Below are positions 38,227 to 46,269 of a DNA stretch of 64,000 nucleotides, piece after piece (positions within the stretch are counted from its first letter, which is position 1; every line of letters starts with the position of its first letter). The position numbers were made by a program, and so were the translations under genes. The notes beneath the pieces were generated by a model, which saw only the letters and a program-made list of their open reading frames with translations, ran no database searches and was not told where the DNA came from. This stretch comes from Desulfofustis glycolicus DSM 9705 (GTDB taxonomy: Bacteria > Desulfobacterota > Desulfobulbia > Desulfobulbales > Desulfocapsaceae). The stretch covers positions 62,001-126,000 of the forward strand of contig NZ_FQXS01000011.1 in assembly GCF_900130015.1 (NCBI RefSeq), given 5' to 3'.

Positions 38227-38546
38227 ACAAACGGCTCCGGTTGACCTACAATCGATTCGTGGCGGCTACAGGTTTCCTTGAACAATGATGTTTTCCGTCC
38301 GGCGCGAACATTCCGCCCCAGGCACAGATAAGCGCTGCCGAGACCCGGTTGTGTTCGCTCAACGCAGCATTTGACCGTAGATACCATGTTAAAGACCACC
38401 TATGGGGGAGCTTGAATAATTCGAAATTTCGTTCAAGATCGAGGCGCGCAAGAAAATTTTACCGCAGGCATATACATGATATTCCGAAGATAAAATTCGA
38501 TTGCGTAACGATGAGATTGGGCGAAATGACAATTTTTCAAGGTTCC
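38227..38546. other. Intergenic region between acuB-like gene and ACD
   Basis: 320 bp. The half near acuB is the third copy of the 143-bp element. The remaining ~178 bp before the ACD gene show no gene and should hold the ACD promoter if it has its own; I could not place one. Confidence 0.6.
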
Positions 38547-38547
38547 C
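38405..38547. mobile_element. 143-bp palindromic MITE-like element, copy 3
   Basis: Begins GGGGAGCTTGAATAATTC and ends CAATTTTTCAAGGTTCCC, close to copy 2. TATG flanks both sides, a perfect 4-bp target duplication. On the minus strand, the acuB stop TAG is made of the duplicated bases plus the first G of the element. Confidence 0.9.
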
Positions 38548-39191
38548 TATGGCTTGAGCAGCGTAAAACCGCTGTCCTGCAACAGCTTGTGAACATTGCT
38601 CACTTTATAGGTATTGACCCGCATGTAAATCCGATCGAAACCGCTCTCCTGGGCAATCTTGATCAGCCGGGTACACTGCACATCGTTGTCCTCGAGCAGG
38701 GAGGCGATGCGGCTGAGACTTCTCGTCGTCTTCCCCTCGTCGAGCACGGCAATAAGCGACGACCCTTTCTCGGCGGCGCCGAACAATTTTTTATAGGCGG
38801 CGGTCAAATCGCGCATCGAAAAGATGCCGATAACCACGTCATCGTCGGTCACCACCGGCAGAGCGCCGACCTTGTCCCGCTCGAAGACCAGCAGTGCATC
38901 ATCGAGTGTGGCGTCAATGCCGATGCAGGAACAGTTGGCGGTCATAATGGCAGTGACCGGTGTCCGCTCGACGATCTGGAAGATTCTCTCGCGCTCTTCA
39001 TCCTCGATCACCGTGGACGGGTACGCAAGCCGCAGGTCACGGTCCGAGACGACGCCGATCAGCTTCTTGGCTCCGTCCACCACCGGCAAGTGCCGAAAAT
39101 GATGGTCATCGAGCAATTGCCGAGCCTCTGTCAGCGTAATATCCGCGGTGATCGTCACAGGGTCGGTGGTCATGTAGTCAGCGATAAACAT
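38547..39191 (-). CDS. acuB: AcuB-like CBS-domain protein
   Basis: 214 residues, the same length as Bacillus AcuB as I recall it. Two CBS motifs (MTTDPVTITADITLTEARQL with HHFRHLPVVD; IMTANCSCIGIDATLDDALL with VGALPVV) precede an ACT-like tail. The segment LIGVVSDRDLRLAYPS is especially AcuB-like. CBS pairs bind adenine nucleotides. AcuB is encoded with the acetyltransferase AcuA and deacetylase AcuC that control acetyl-CoA synthetase. Here it follows the deacetylase gene by 20 bp. The stop codon was created at the junction with a mobile-like element, so the last residues may differ from the ancestral protein. Confidence 0.87.
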   Translation of the reverse strand: MFIADYMTTDPVTITADITLTEARQLLDDHHFRHLPVVDGAKKLIGVVSDRDLRLAYPSTVIEDEERERIFQIVERTPVTAIMTANCSCIGIDATLDDALLVFERDKVGALPVVTDDDVVIGIFSMRDLTAAYKKLFGAAEKGSSLIAVLDEGKTTRSLSRIASLLEDNDVQCTRLIKIAQESGFDRIYMRVNTYKVSNVHKLLQDSGFTLLKP

Positions 39192-39211
39192 AAGATCTCC
39201 AGCTTCGTTTG

Positions 39212-40210
39212 TTAGCAGCGTCGTTTCGTGGTTGCCTTGCAGGTGTCGGCACCATCGAGCAAACCTCGCAGGTAGGCTTCGACCGAATGACCGAGTACCG
39301 ATAGTTCGTATCCTCCCTCAAGTACCGACAACACCCTACCCCCGGTATACAACTCACCCCATCGATGAATGATGCCACCGAGGGTACCATAGACCTCGGT
39401 GGAAAACTGCAATCCCGACATATCGTCGAGACGATGGCCGTCGAAGCCGGCCGCAACAATAATCGCATCCGGTTTCCAGGCAACGATCCGCGGCTCGATC
39501 TTGCGCACGAACAGATCCAGCAGGGCCGCATCACCGGCACCCGGCTTGAGCGGCAGGTTGACAATCGTACCGCGCCCTTCGTCGAAACCGACTTCGTCAC
39601 TATAACCGGTTCCAGGATAACTGAAACTCGGATGCTCATGCACACTTATATAATACGATCCGGCCTCACGTTCAAAGGCTGATTGAATCCCATTACCATG
39701 GTGAGCGTCAAAATCAAGGATCAAGATCCGTTGCCGACCATAGGTTAGCTGCCAGTGCCGGGCCGCAATCACGCAATTGTTGAGAAAACAGAAGCCAAAC
39801 GGTCGGGTCGCTTCGGCGTGGTGCCCGGGCGGACGGACCATGCAGAAGACCTGTCCGGCACCTCCGCCCTCGAGCAGATCGACCCCGGCAATGCCGGCCC
39901 CGGCGGCATGACAGGCGACGCGATAGCTCTCGTAGCAGACCTGGTTATCGCTGTGGTCGACATGGGACCGTCCGGACAACACCACCTCTTCCAGCCGAAA
40001 CAGCCACTCTTCCCGATGCGCCGAAAGCAGTTGTTCCCTGGTCGCCGGCACCGGCGCGATAAAATCGAGCCGCGGCAGGATCGGACTGGCCACCAAGGCA
40101 TCCATGATCACCTCCAGGCGCACCGGATTCTCCGGATGTCCAAACCCGCCGGTATCATGATCGAAATATGCGGAGTCGGTGATAATCGTGACTCCCCTGT
40201 GCACAGCCAT
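39212..40210 (-). CDS. acuC: AcuC-like class II histone deacetylase family protein
   Basis: 332 residues from the ATG at 40210. Deacetylase hallmarks: RPPGHHAEA (tandem catalytic His), GFCFLNNCVIAA, LDFDAHHGNG (zinc ligands Asp and His), SVHEHPSFSYPGTG and AAGFDGHRLDD (third zinc ligand). These zinc enzymes deacetylate proteins or polyamines; in Bacillus AcuC reactivates acetylated acetyl-CoA synthetase. Upstream of acuB in the same transcription unit. Polyamine deacetylation is an alternative, but the neighbours favour the Acu role. Confidence 0.85.
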   Translation of the reverse strand: MAVHRGVTIITDSAYFDHDTGGFGHPENPVRLEVIMDALVASPILPRLDFIAPVPATREQLLSAHREEWLFRLEEVVLSGRSHVDHSDNQVCYESYRVACHAAGAGIAGVDLLEGGGAGQVFCMVRPPGHHAEATRPFGFCFLNNCVIAARHWQLTYGRQRILILDFDAHHGNGIQSAFEREAGSYYISVHEHPSFSYPGTGYSDEVGFDEGRGTIVNLPLKPGAGDAALLDLFVRKIEPRIVAWKPDAIIVAAGFDGHRLDDMSGLQFSTEVYGTLGGIIHRWGELYTGGRVLSVLEGGYELSVLGHSVEAYLRGLLDGADTCKATTKRRC

Positions 40211-40542
40211 CCTGCTCCTGCACCTTACTGCCTGCCGACCCGCCGCACGTCCATGCCGGGCCGAATATGTATTGTTGCCGTCCCGGTCCAAAGGACTCGG
40301 CACGTGGACCGGGGCAACCCACTACCGACTAGCCCACGCCGCCAAGGGGGCTGCTCCGTCGCCTGCGGCCAACATCTGCTTGCACCGCGCCCGCATTATG
40401 CGGTATGGTGGCCCGGTCGGGCGCACCACAAACCCACTGCGCATGAACATAACCGAATTTGAGCCTCGGCCCCGGTCGGCTGATACGGACGTCCACTCAA
40501 CGGGCAACTATAGGAAGAGCCGCACAAAAACACAACGATATT

Positions 40543-40821
40543 ATGACGCTCACCTTTTACTACTCGCCACTCTGCCCGCGCTGTCGGCGGGTCGGAAAGC
40601 ATCTCGACGATCTGCTCGCCCCGGAGGCACGCCGCCGGGTACGCCGGGTCGATGTGCTTCACCAACCGCTGCGCAGCTGGCGGGCCGGTGTACGGATGAT
40701 TCCGGCCCTGGCCTGCGGCGATGAACTGCTCAGCGGCCTGGTACTGGATCGCGATCGCATCACGGCCTTTCTCGCTCACCACCACCTCATCGATATCCCC
40801 GATACCGCAAAACGGTTATGA
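40543..40821 (+). CDS. Small thioredoxin/glutaredoxin-like protein (92 aa)
   Basis: Start at the ATG at 40543 (MTLTFYYSPLCPRC). The C-x2-C motif CPRC sits at the end of the first strand, as in glutaredoxins, and GVRMIPALACGDELLSG contains the cis-Pro. Likely a thiol-disulfide or metal-handling protein. The last 4 nt overlap the exchanger gene start (40818), so the two are coupled. Confidence 0.7.
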   Translation: MTLTFYYSPLCPRCRRVGKHLDDLLAPEARRRVRRVDVLHQPLRSWRAGVRMIPALACGDELLSGLVLDRDRITAFLAHHHLIDIPDTAKRL

Positions 40822-41660
40822 AACAATTGCTTGTCGACTCCATCGGCCTGATCGACCTACTCATCTGGCTGCTGGTCATCTTCTTTTTCTGCGGCAGCGC
40901 CCTGCTCTTCGGGGGTGATCTGACCCTTTCCTTTATCGGTGCGGGCGGCGTCATTGTCGAGATGATGATCATCGGCATCTGTATCGAAGTAATCATCGAG
41001 TCATTGAAACAGAGCCGCGGGATCGGCACCATCACCGGTTTCATCACCAACGGCCCCGAGGCCCTGTGCCTGATCGTCGGCCTGGCGGTCGGTGACATCC
41101 TGTTTGCCGCCTCGACCCCACTCGGCTCCAACTTCATGAACCCGTTGCTGCTCTTTATCGCCGCCCTGCTCTGTCGGCGATTCGTCATGGTCCTGCACTG
41201 CCGGCCGCTCTACTCGCTGACGACCATCATCGTCACCGCCTGCTTTGCCGGCGGCTTTTTCTTTATCGCCGAAAACCATTATTTCCGCTGGCTGATCGGC
41301 GCCCTGGTGATCAGCACGCCACTCTTCTTCCTGCGACCGGGTGAGCCGGAACCGCTGACCGAAGACGGTGAAATCGCCCACCCGAAACCGTGGCTGCTGC
41401 CGGCTATCATCCTGCTCATCGGCGCCGGCTACCTGCTCGACAGCGTCGTCAGCTTCGCCGCCGAACATTCCCGCGCCCCGAAAGGCGTGATCGGCTTTTT
41501 CGTGCTGGCGGCACTGACCAGCTGGCCGGAGTTCAAGTCCTGCCTGTCTTTGCTCAACCGTGGCAAGATCCTCTCTGCCATCCTCAATATCACCGTTTCC
41601 AATCTGACCAATATCTGGCTTGCCATCCTCGGTGTGGCCACCTATCTGTTCCTGCACTGA
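40818..41660 (+). CDS. Sodium/calcium exchanger-like (CaCA) membrane protein
   Basis: 280 residues, about 9-10 hydrophobic segments. The two alpha-repeats of the CaCA fold can be read: NGPEALCLIVGLAVGDILFA with STPLGSNFMNP in the first half, and LTSWPEFKSCLSLLNRGKI with LNITVSNLTNIWLA in the second. Pro-Glu and Ser-Asn residues typical of ion binding are partly kept. The protein is shorter and more diverged than usual exchangers, so the ion is uncertain. Translationally coupled to the small redox protein. Confidence 0.7.
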   Translation: MKQLLVDSIGLIDLLIWLLVIFFFCGSALLFGGDLTLSFIGAGGVIVEMMIIGICIEVIIESLKQSRGIGTITGFITNGPEALCLIVGLAVGDILFAASTPLGSNFMNPLLLFIAALLCRRFVMVLHCRPLYSLTTIIVTACFAGGFFFIAENHYFRWLIGALVISTPLFFLRPGEPEPLTEDGEIAHPKPWLLPAIILLIGAGYLLDSVVSFAAEHSRAPKGVIGFFVLAALTSWPEFKSCLSLLNRGKILSAILNITVSNLTNIWLAILGVATYLFLH

Positions 41661-41782
41661 TCGGCACTGTATCCAAAGAACTGGTCTTCCACCCTGACGT
41701 ATTCCCTACCGCTTCTTGAAGCAATCGGCACTCATTTTGCAAGTTGGCTATAGAGTGTCAAAACGTCATCACGGAGGTAGTT

Positions 41783-41971
41783 ATGGAAATCAGTTCGACC
41801 ACCCTGGCGGCCCGGGAGCAAATGCTCAACCGGGCCACCGTCGGGCAAGATATCCTCCAGAGAACACTGGAGAAAGCTGAAGAAGCAAAACAGGTGCAGC
41901 AGCAGGACAAACCGCAGGAAGTTCGTCAACCGGAGGCGGACAAGCAGGGTAGGATCGACCTGTACGCGTAA
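41783..41971 (+). CDS. Small charged helical protein (62 aa)
   Basis: Start at the ATG at 41783 behind GGAGG. The sequence MEISSTTLAAREQMLNRATVG is followed by a long Glu/Lys/Gln-rich helix (TLEKAEEAKQVQQQDKPQEV). No membrane segment or Cys. The strong ribosome site supports translation; the function is unknown. A hairpin (ATTACGTT/AACGTAAT, 41983-42012) follows the stop. Confidence 0.6.
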   Translation: MEISSTTLAAREQMLNRATVGQDILQRTLEKAEEAKQVQQQDKPQEVRQPEADKQGRIDLYA

Positions 41972-42012
41972 CAGGTCATACGATTACGTTACCGGGGGTA
42001 CCAAAACGTAAT

Positions 42013-42097
42013 GGGGTCAGGCTTGACTTGTTGACAAGTCAAGCCTGACCCCGCTTTTCCCGGTTTGTCAACAAGTCAAGCCTGAACCCGCTTTTCT
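42013..42097. repeat. REP-family hairpin plus half unit
   Basis: GGGGTCAGGCTTGACTTG and its complement form a 40-bp palindrome (42013-42052). GCTTTTCCCGG follows, then a half unit (TTGTCAACAAGTCAAGCCTG, ACCCGCTTTT). The same hairpin-plus-half layout occurs at 44099. Confidence 0.85.
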
Positions 42098-42174
42098 TTT
42101 TTCTTTGCATTTACCCCACCGCTTAACGATAATGATCAGAAGCCTTTATCCATCAACAAGAACGGATACCATTC

Positions 42175-42921
42175 ATGAAACAGCTGCTGATCATCGTTGT
42201 CATTTTTTTGGCGGTCACCGCCGGTACCAGCCTCTATCTCTTATTGTCCGGCGATCAAACAGCGCCGGAGAACATCGCTCTGACCGTTAACGGCAATCAC
42301 TTCACTCTCGACGAGATTGACTCCTACTTTTCCGGACGCTTCCCTACCGACAGCGCCACCAGCGACGGCCATCACGGTGATCGGGACCTGATGCTCACGG
42401 CCTTCGCCGAAGAACGGGTGCTGATCCAGGAAGCACAGCGGTTGAAAATCGACCAGGACCCGGATTTTCGCGACAAGATTCAACGCTATTATGAATACTC
42501 ACTGATCAGCGCCTTGCGCAACCGCCAAGAACAACACTACCGCAACGAAATCGCCGTCGACAGCGCCACCATCGAACAGCGCATCGATCACTTCCTGGAT
42601 CTCTACGGACGCCCCATCACCTTTCGCCTCTCCAACGACACCGAACCGACCACACTGCCGTTCGACCAGATACCGAACATGTACAAGACGGTCATCGCGG
42701 ACCTGAAAACAGGACAGACCCGGCCGGTAATCCTGACCGGCAATGCCGTCAACGAGATCACGCTGGTCGACATCGGCAAAAAAGTGAGCGAACCGGCAGC
42801 CTCGCCGGATCGGGACAAGATCAAGCAGATGCTGCTCGACTACCAGACCGGTGCCAGACTCAACACCTGGATCGAGAACCTGATCGACAACGCCTCGATC
42901 ACCTATCCCAAGGAGCACTGA
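42175..42921 (+). CDS. Membrane-anchored SurA/PpiC N-terminal-like chaperone
   Basis: 248 residues. An N-terminal signal anchor (residues 1-24) places it at the periplasmic face. LTVNGNHFTLDEIDSYF, AFAEERVLIQEAQRLKIDQDPDFRDKIQRYYE and the late LLDYQTGARLNTWIENLIDNA fit the helical SurA_N/peptidylprolyl-isomerase lobe. The parvulin catalytic domain itself is not recognisable. First of three closely packed genes with the HAMP protein (7 nt later) and the metalloprotease-like protein. Confidence 0.7.
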   Translation: MKQLLIIVVIFLAVTAGTSLYLLLSGDQTAPENIALTVNGNHFTLDEIDSYFSGRFPTDSATSDGHHGDRDLMLTAFAEERVLIQEAQRLKIDQDPDFRDKIQRYYEYSLISALRNRQEQHYRNEIAVDSATIEQRIDHFLDLYGRPITFRLSNDTEPTTLPFDQIPNMYKTVIADLKTGQTRPVILTGNAVNEITLVDIGKKVSEPAASPDRDKIKQMLLDYQTGARLNTWIENLIDNASITYPKEH

Positions 42922-42927
42922 TATCCG

Positions 42928-43536
42928 ATGGCCGCCCCCTACCACCGCAAGCTCAAGAATTTTTTTATCAAGAAGGATTTCCAGGGACGAATCAGCCTCG
43001 CTGTTTTCCTGGCGGTGGTCGGCGGCTGCTTCATCTTCTTCGTGCTACTCGCCTTCTTCTCCCGCGACACGCTGACCTTCTCCTACTCGGACAGCGTCAT
43101 CCAAGTCGGCAAGACGCCGTTGATGCTGATCAAAAACGCCTTAATGGCAAATTGGCTGTTCCTACTAATCGGCGGTACCCTGCTCATCGTTGCAGCGATC
43201 ATCGCCACCCACCGGATCGCCGGACCGCTCTTCCGCTTCGAAAAAACACTCGGCACGATGATCGACGGCGACCTGACCGTCACCATCCATCTGCGCGGCA
43301 ACGACGAAGGTCAAGACCTGGCCCTGCGGATCAATTCGTTCAATGAACTGCTCTCCGGCAAACTGCGGGAAATTGACCGCAGTACCAAGGCCATCAACGA
43401 CCTGCTTGCCCGCTGTGAGGCCCTCGATTTGCACCGCACTCGTCCCGAAGAGGCCGAAGAGATCCTCAAGGCAATCCGGCGACACTCCACAAAAATCAGG
43501 GCCCAGGTCGACTATTTTACTATCCCGCATGACTGA
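42928..43536 (+). CDS. HAMP-domain membrane protein without output domain
   Basis: 202 residues. Two membrane helices (about 22-44 and 70-92) flank a short periplasmic loop of about 25 residues. THRIAGPLFRFEKTLGTMIDGDL begins a HAMP domain, and the rest is coiled coil (NSFNELLSGKLREIDRSTKAIN). No kinase, cyclase or methyl-accepting signalling domain follows, so it is likely a connector or scaffold. Overlaps the next gene by 8 nt. Confidence 0.75.
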   Translation: MAAPYHRKLKNFFIKKDFQGRISLAVFLAVVGGCFIFFVLLAFFSRDTLTFSYSDSVIQVGKTPLMLIKNALMANWLFLLIGGTLLIVAAIIATHRIAGPLFRFEKTLGTMIDGDLTVTIHLRGNDEGQDLALRINSFNELLSGKLREIDRSTKAINDLLARCEALDLHRTRPEEAEEILKAIRRHSTKIRAQVDYFTIPHD

Positions 43537-44098
43537 GCGGACCACCCGGATAGCCCCCGGTGCCACCAGCCGACTCTGCCGGCTGCTGCTCGCCGGGCTG
43601 CTCTGCCTGCTGCTAACCGATAGCGCCGCGGCAGCCTATCACAGCCGCTACATCAACCGCCTGATCTACAACTCAGTCGAGGACCTGCACGAATTCAACG
43701 ACAACCTGCGCCTGACCCGCCAGCTCTCGGCAATGGCCAACCAGAAATCCCCGGCCACCATCGAGGAAGAGGTACTCGCCAAGCTCGACATCGTCATCGA
43801 AAAGGTCGAAGTGGTGCTCGACATGTTCCCCAACAACCTCGCCATCACCGTCCGCATCCTCAAGGACCGAGCCACCGTTTCCTCCGTCTACCGCCAAAAG
43901 TACAACCGCCGCGTCGACTACGTCGCCTACTATTCCCTCTCTGAAAACACCATCTACTTCTCGGCCCGCGACGCCTCGATCCGCGTCGTCGCCCACGAAA
44001 TCGCCCATGCCATCGTCGACCATTTCTTCGAAGTCCGCCCCCCGTACAACATGCACGAACTGATGGCCCAATTCGCCGAAAAACACGTCACCGATTAA
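43529..44098 (+). CDS. Exported HExxH zinc-metallopeptidase-like protein
   Basis: 189 residues from the ATG at 43529. An N-terminal signal peptide (about 1-36, ending near DSAAAAYH) is followed by helices and a HExxH motif at 156-160 (VVAHEIAHAIVDHFF). A glutamate in the C-terminal helix (MHELMAQFAEKH) could be the third ligand. Probably a small periplasmic peptidase. A REP unit abuts the stop, and the last 24 nt of the gene recur beyond it (44210-44232). Confidence 0.75.
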   Translation: MTERTTRIAPGATSRLCRLLLAGLLCLLLTDSAAAAYHSRYINRLIYNSVEDLHEFNDNLRLTRQLSAMANQKSPATIEEEVLAKLDIVIEKVEVVLDMFPNNLAITVRILKDRATVSSVYRQKYNRRVDYVAYYSLSENTIYFSARDASIRVVAHEIAHAIVDHFFEVRPPYNMHELMAQFAEKHVTD

Positions 44099-44205
44099 GG
44101 GGTCAGGCTTGACTTGTTGACAAATTGCATGCAACTTGTCAACAAGTCAAGCCTGACCCCGCTTTTCCCGGTATGTCAACTTGTCAAGCCTTACCCCGCT
44201 TTTCC
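44099..44205. repeat. REP-family hairpin plus half unit, flanked by a gene-end duplication
   Basis: GGGGTCAGGCTTGACTTG...CAAGTCAAGCCTGACCCC (44099-44160) is a near-perfect 62-bp palindrome, then GCTTTTCCCGG and a half unit. The sequence TTCGCCGAAAAACACGTCAC before the stop (44072) recurs at 44210 with one base lost and one changed. Confidence 0.85.
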
Positions 44206-44380
44206 GCAGTTCGCCGAAAACACGTCACTGATCCCGTTATTGCATCTGCCGGTACGAAGTCTTTAACTCATTACCTCTTTAGTCGATGATCTGTTGAATA
44301 TTGCACGAAGATCTGTAATTATGAGTCGATCTTCAAGCTGGGATTGATTTCCACTACCATTTTACTAATGAGAGTTTTCC

Positions 44381-45907
44381 ATGACGAAAGCACACGAGTT
44401 TTTCGATGGAAAGATCAAGCTGCCGTCACCGCCTGCCGTTGCCATTAAAATTCTCGACGCCGTCCGTCATGACAATAGCTCTTTCAATGAGCTTGCCGAC
44501 ATCATAAAAGTTGATCCGGCCCTCTCGTCGCAGTTGCTGAAAATCGCCAACTCGTCACTTTACGGCTTACCGAATCGTGTCGACTCTCTTTCTCAAGCAA
44601 CAGCATTAATCGGCACGCAAGCACTCAAAAATATCGCCCTATCTTTTGTCATCATTCAGGGGTTCCAGAACAGTTTGCAAGGCAGTTTTGATTTTGAACT
44701 GTTTTGGCGGCGCGCAATTACCGCAGCTGTTGCAGCTGAGGTATTAGCAGCATCGCTTAACCATAAAGATCCAAATATATTTGTTTCAGGACTCCTGCAG
44801 GATATCGGTGTCTTGGTTTTGTTTCTCTCGGATGCCGCGTCTTTCACCGAACTTCTCGATAAAAAACGAATCAGCGGTAAAAGTCTGTGTGAAACAGAAA
44901 AAGAACACTTTGGTTTTGACCACACAGAAGTGGGAAGTCAGCTGCTCAAAGCCTGGAATTTACCTGACACGATCATTGCTCCTATTCGCTCACACCATCA
45001 AGAAGAAGACGGACCCTATATAGAGTCTGCCGCCATTTTGTGCTTTGCCGACAAGATCTCCGCGTTGTATCACGGTATTGAGAGCAACAGAAAGGCATTC
45101 GAAATACACGAGGAGTTACGGAATACGCACCAATTTCAGGACACTCAGATTGATGAGTTGATCGATCAGGTAGGCATGAAAGCTCGAGAGGTAATGGAGC
45201 ATTTTCAGATACAACCGGGGGAAATGAAGCCGTTCTCGCAGATCATGCAGGAGGCCAATGAAGAGTTAGGCCGCCTCAATCTCTCCTACCAGCAAATCGT
45301 TTTTGAACTCAAACAGGCCAAGCAGAATGCTGAACAACTCGCTGTCGATCTAAAGCGAGCAAACGACAGCCTTCGTGAACTGGCTTTCCGGGACGAGCTT
45401 ACCGGCCTCTATAACCATCGATATTTTCAGGAAATCTTTGAAGCAGAATTGCAGAAGTCCAAGCGCTATCGCCATGCGCTCTCTTTGTTGCTCCTGGACA
45501 TCGATCATTTTAAGCGGGTTAACGACACCTACGGGCACTTGGTTGGTGATCATGTGCTCAAGCAGGTCAGCCAGATTATGATCAAACTTGTTCGGCATTT
45601 TGATATAGTAGCCCGCTATGGCGGCGAGGAATTTGCGATTGTCTTGCCTGAGACCGGGAAAGTAGGCGCAAATGTCCTTGCTCAACGAGTGCGCCGGGGT
45701 ATTGAGCAATGCCAATTGAATTGTGTTGACCACGTTTTTTCCATCACGACGAGTATTGGGGTGGCCAGCACCGATATGGCGGCGGTGGAGGTAGATCGTG
45801 CAACGTTAATAGATTATAGCGATCAAGCCCTTTACAAGGCAAAGCAGAACGGCAGGAACAGGGTTGAACTTTTCCGACTCAAAACAGGCTCCTCGCCATT
45901 TCATTGA
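44381..45907 (+). CDS. HDOD - GGDEF diguanylate cyclase
   Basis: 508 residues. Residues 10-210 form an HDOD domain (LPSPPAVAIKILDAV, DPALSSQLLKIANSS). A coiled coil (about 285-340) leads to a GGDEF domain with GGEEF in RYGGEEFAIVLP and an RxxD inhibitory site (RHFD) just before it, so product inhibition is likely. It should make c-di-GMP. The coding sequence is richer in A+T than genes before 44 kb. It converges on a PilZ gene with overlapping stops (45901-45907). Confidence 0.92.
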   Translation: MTKAHEFFDGKIKLPSPPAVAIKILDAVRHDNSSFNELADIIKVDPALSSQLLKIANSSLYGLPNRVDSLSQATALIGTQALKNIALSFVIIQGFQNSLQGSFDFELFWRRAITAAVAAEVLAASLNHKDPNIFVSGLLQDIGVLVLFLSDAASFTELLDKKRISGKSLCETEKEHFGFDHTEVGSQLLKAWNLPDTIIAPIRSHHQEEDGPYIESAAILCFADKISALYHGIESNRKAFEIHEELRNTHQFQDTQIDELIDQVGMKAREVMEHFQIQPGEMKPFSQIMQEANEELGRLNLSYQQIVFELKQAKQNAEQLAVDLKRANDSLRELAFRDELTGLYNHRYFQEIFEAELQKSKRYRHALSLLLLDIDHFKRVNDTYGHLVGDHVLKQVSQIMIKLVRHFDIVARYGGEEFAIVLPETGKVGANVLAQRVRRGIEQCQLNCVDHVFSITTSIGVASTDMAAVEVDRATLIDYSDQALYKAKQNGRNRVELFRLKTGSSPFH

Positions 45908-46269
45908 GCGTTTTGGAATTTCCCCGAGAGAAACAGGTTGATTGCTGCTCCATCTAACTTTTTCAATGGAAAATAAGTGAAAATTGGCCACCATTCGAGT
46001 GGTTTTAAAAAAGAGATGACAACTCCCTGGGCATCCAACCGTTTGACCTTTCCCGATACCTTGATGATCAGTTCACTATCCGTTCCGAGCAGCGTGATTT
46101 CAGAATGAACGATTTCACCAATAACCGGCTTGACTTCACAATAGAGGTACATCGATTCAAGGCTGACATCGCGAACGAACGCCTTAATGGTCTTCTTGAT
46201 TTTTGTCGTTCTAACAACAGCGTGGGCTGAATACTCAACACGGGTCAAAATACGTTTGTCTTTCTCCAT
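45901..46269 (-). CDS. PilZ-like domain protein with degenerate second motif
   Basis: 122 residues. The N-terminal RILTR fits PilZ motif RxxxR, and VRDVSLESMYLY stands where DxSxxG should be but lacks the glycine. Strands follow in the PilZ order (GKVKRLDAQGVVISF). It may not bind c-di-GMP. Its 3' end overlaps that of the diguanylate cyclase gene. Confidence 0.65.
   Translation of the reverse strand: MEKDKRILTRVEYSAHAVVRTTKIKKTIKAFVRDVSLESMYLYCEVKPVIGEIVHSEITLLGTDSELIIKVSGKVKRLDAQGVVISFLKPLEWWPIFTYFPLKKLDGAAINLFLSGKFQNAQ

Noticed and set aside
36028-38244. 738-aa open frame on the plus strand
   Set aside because: It is antisense to the ADP-forming ligase, is rich in His/Asp/Arg as expected from a reversed high-GC gene, and has no domain.
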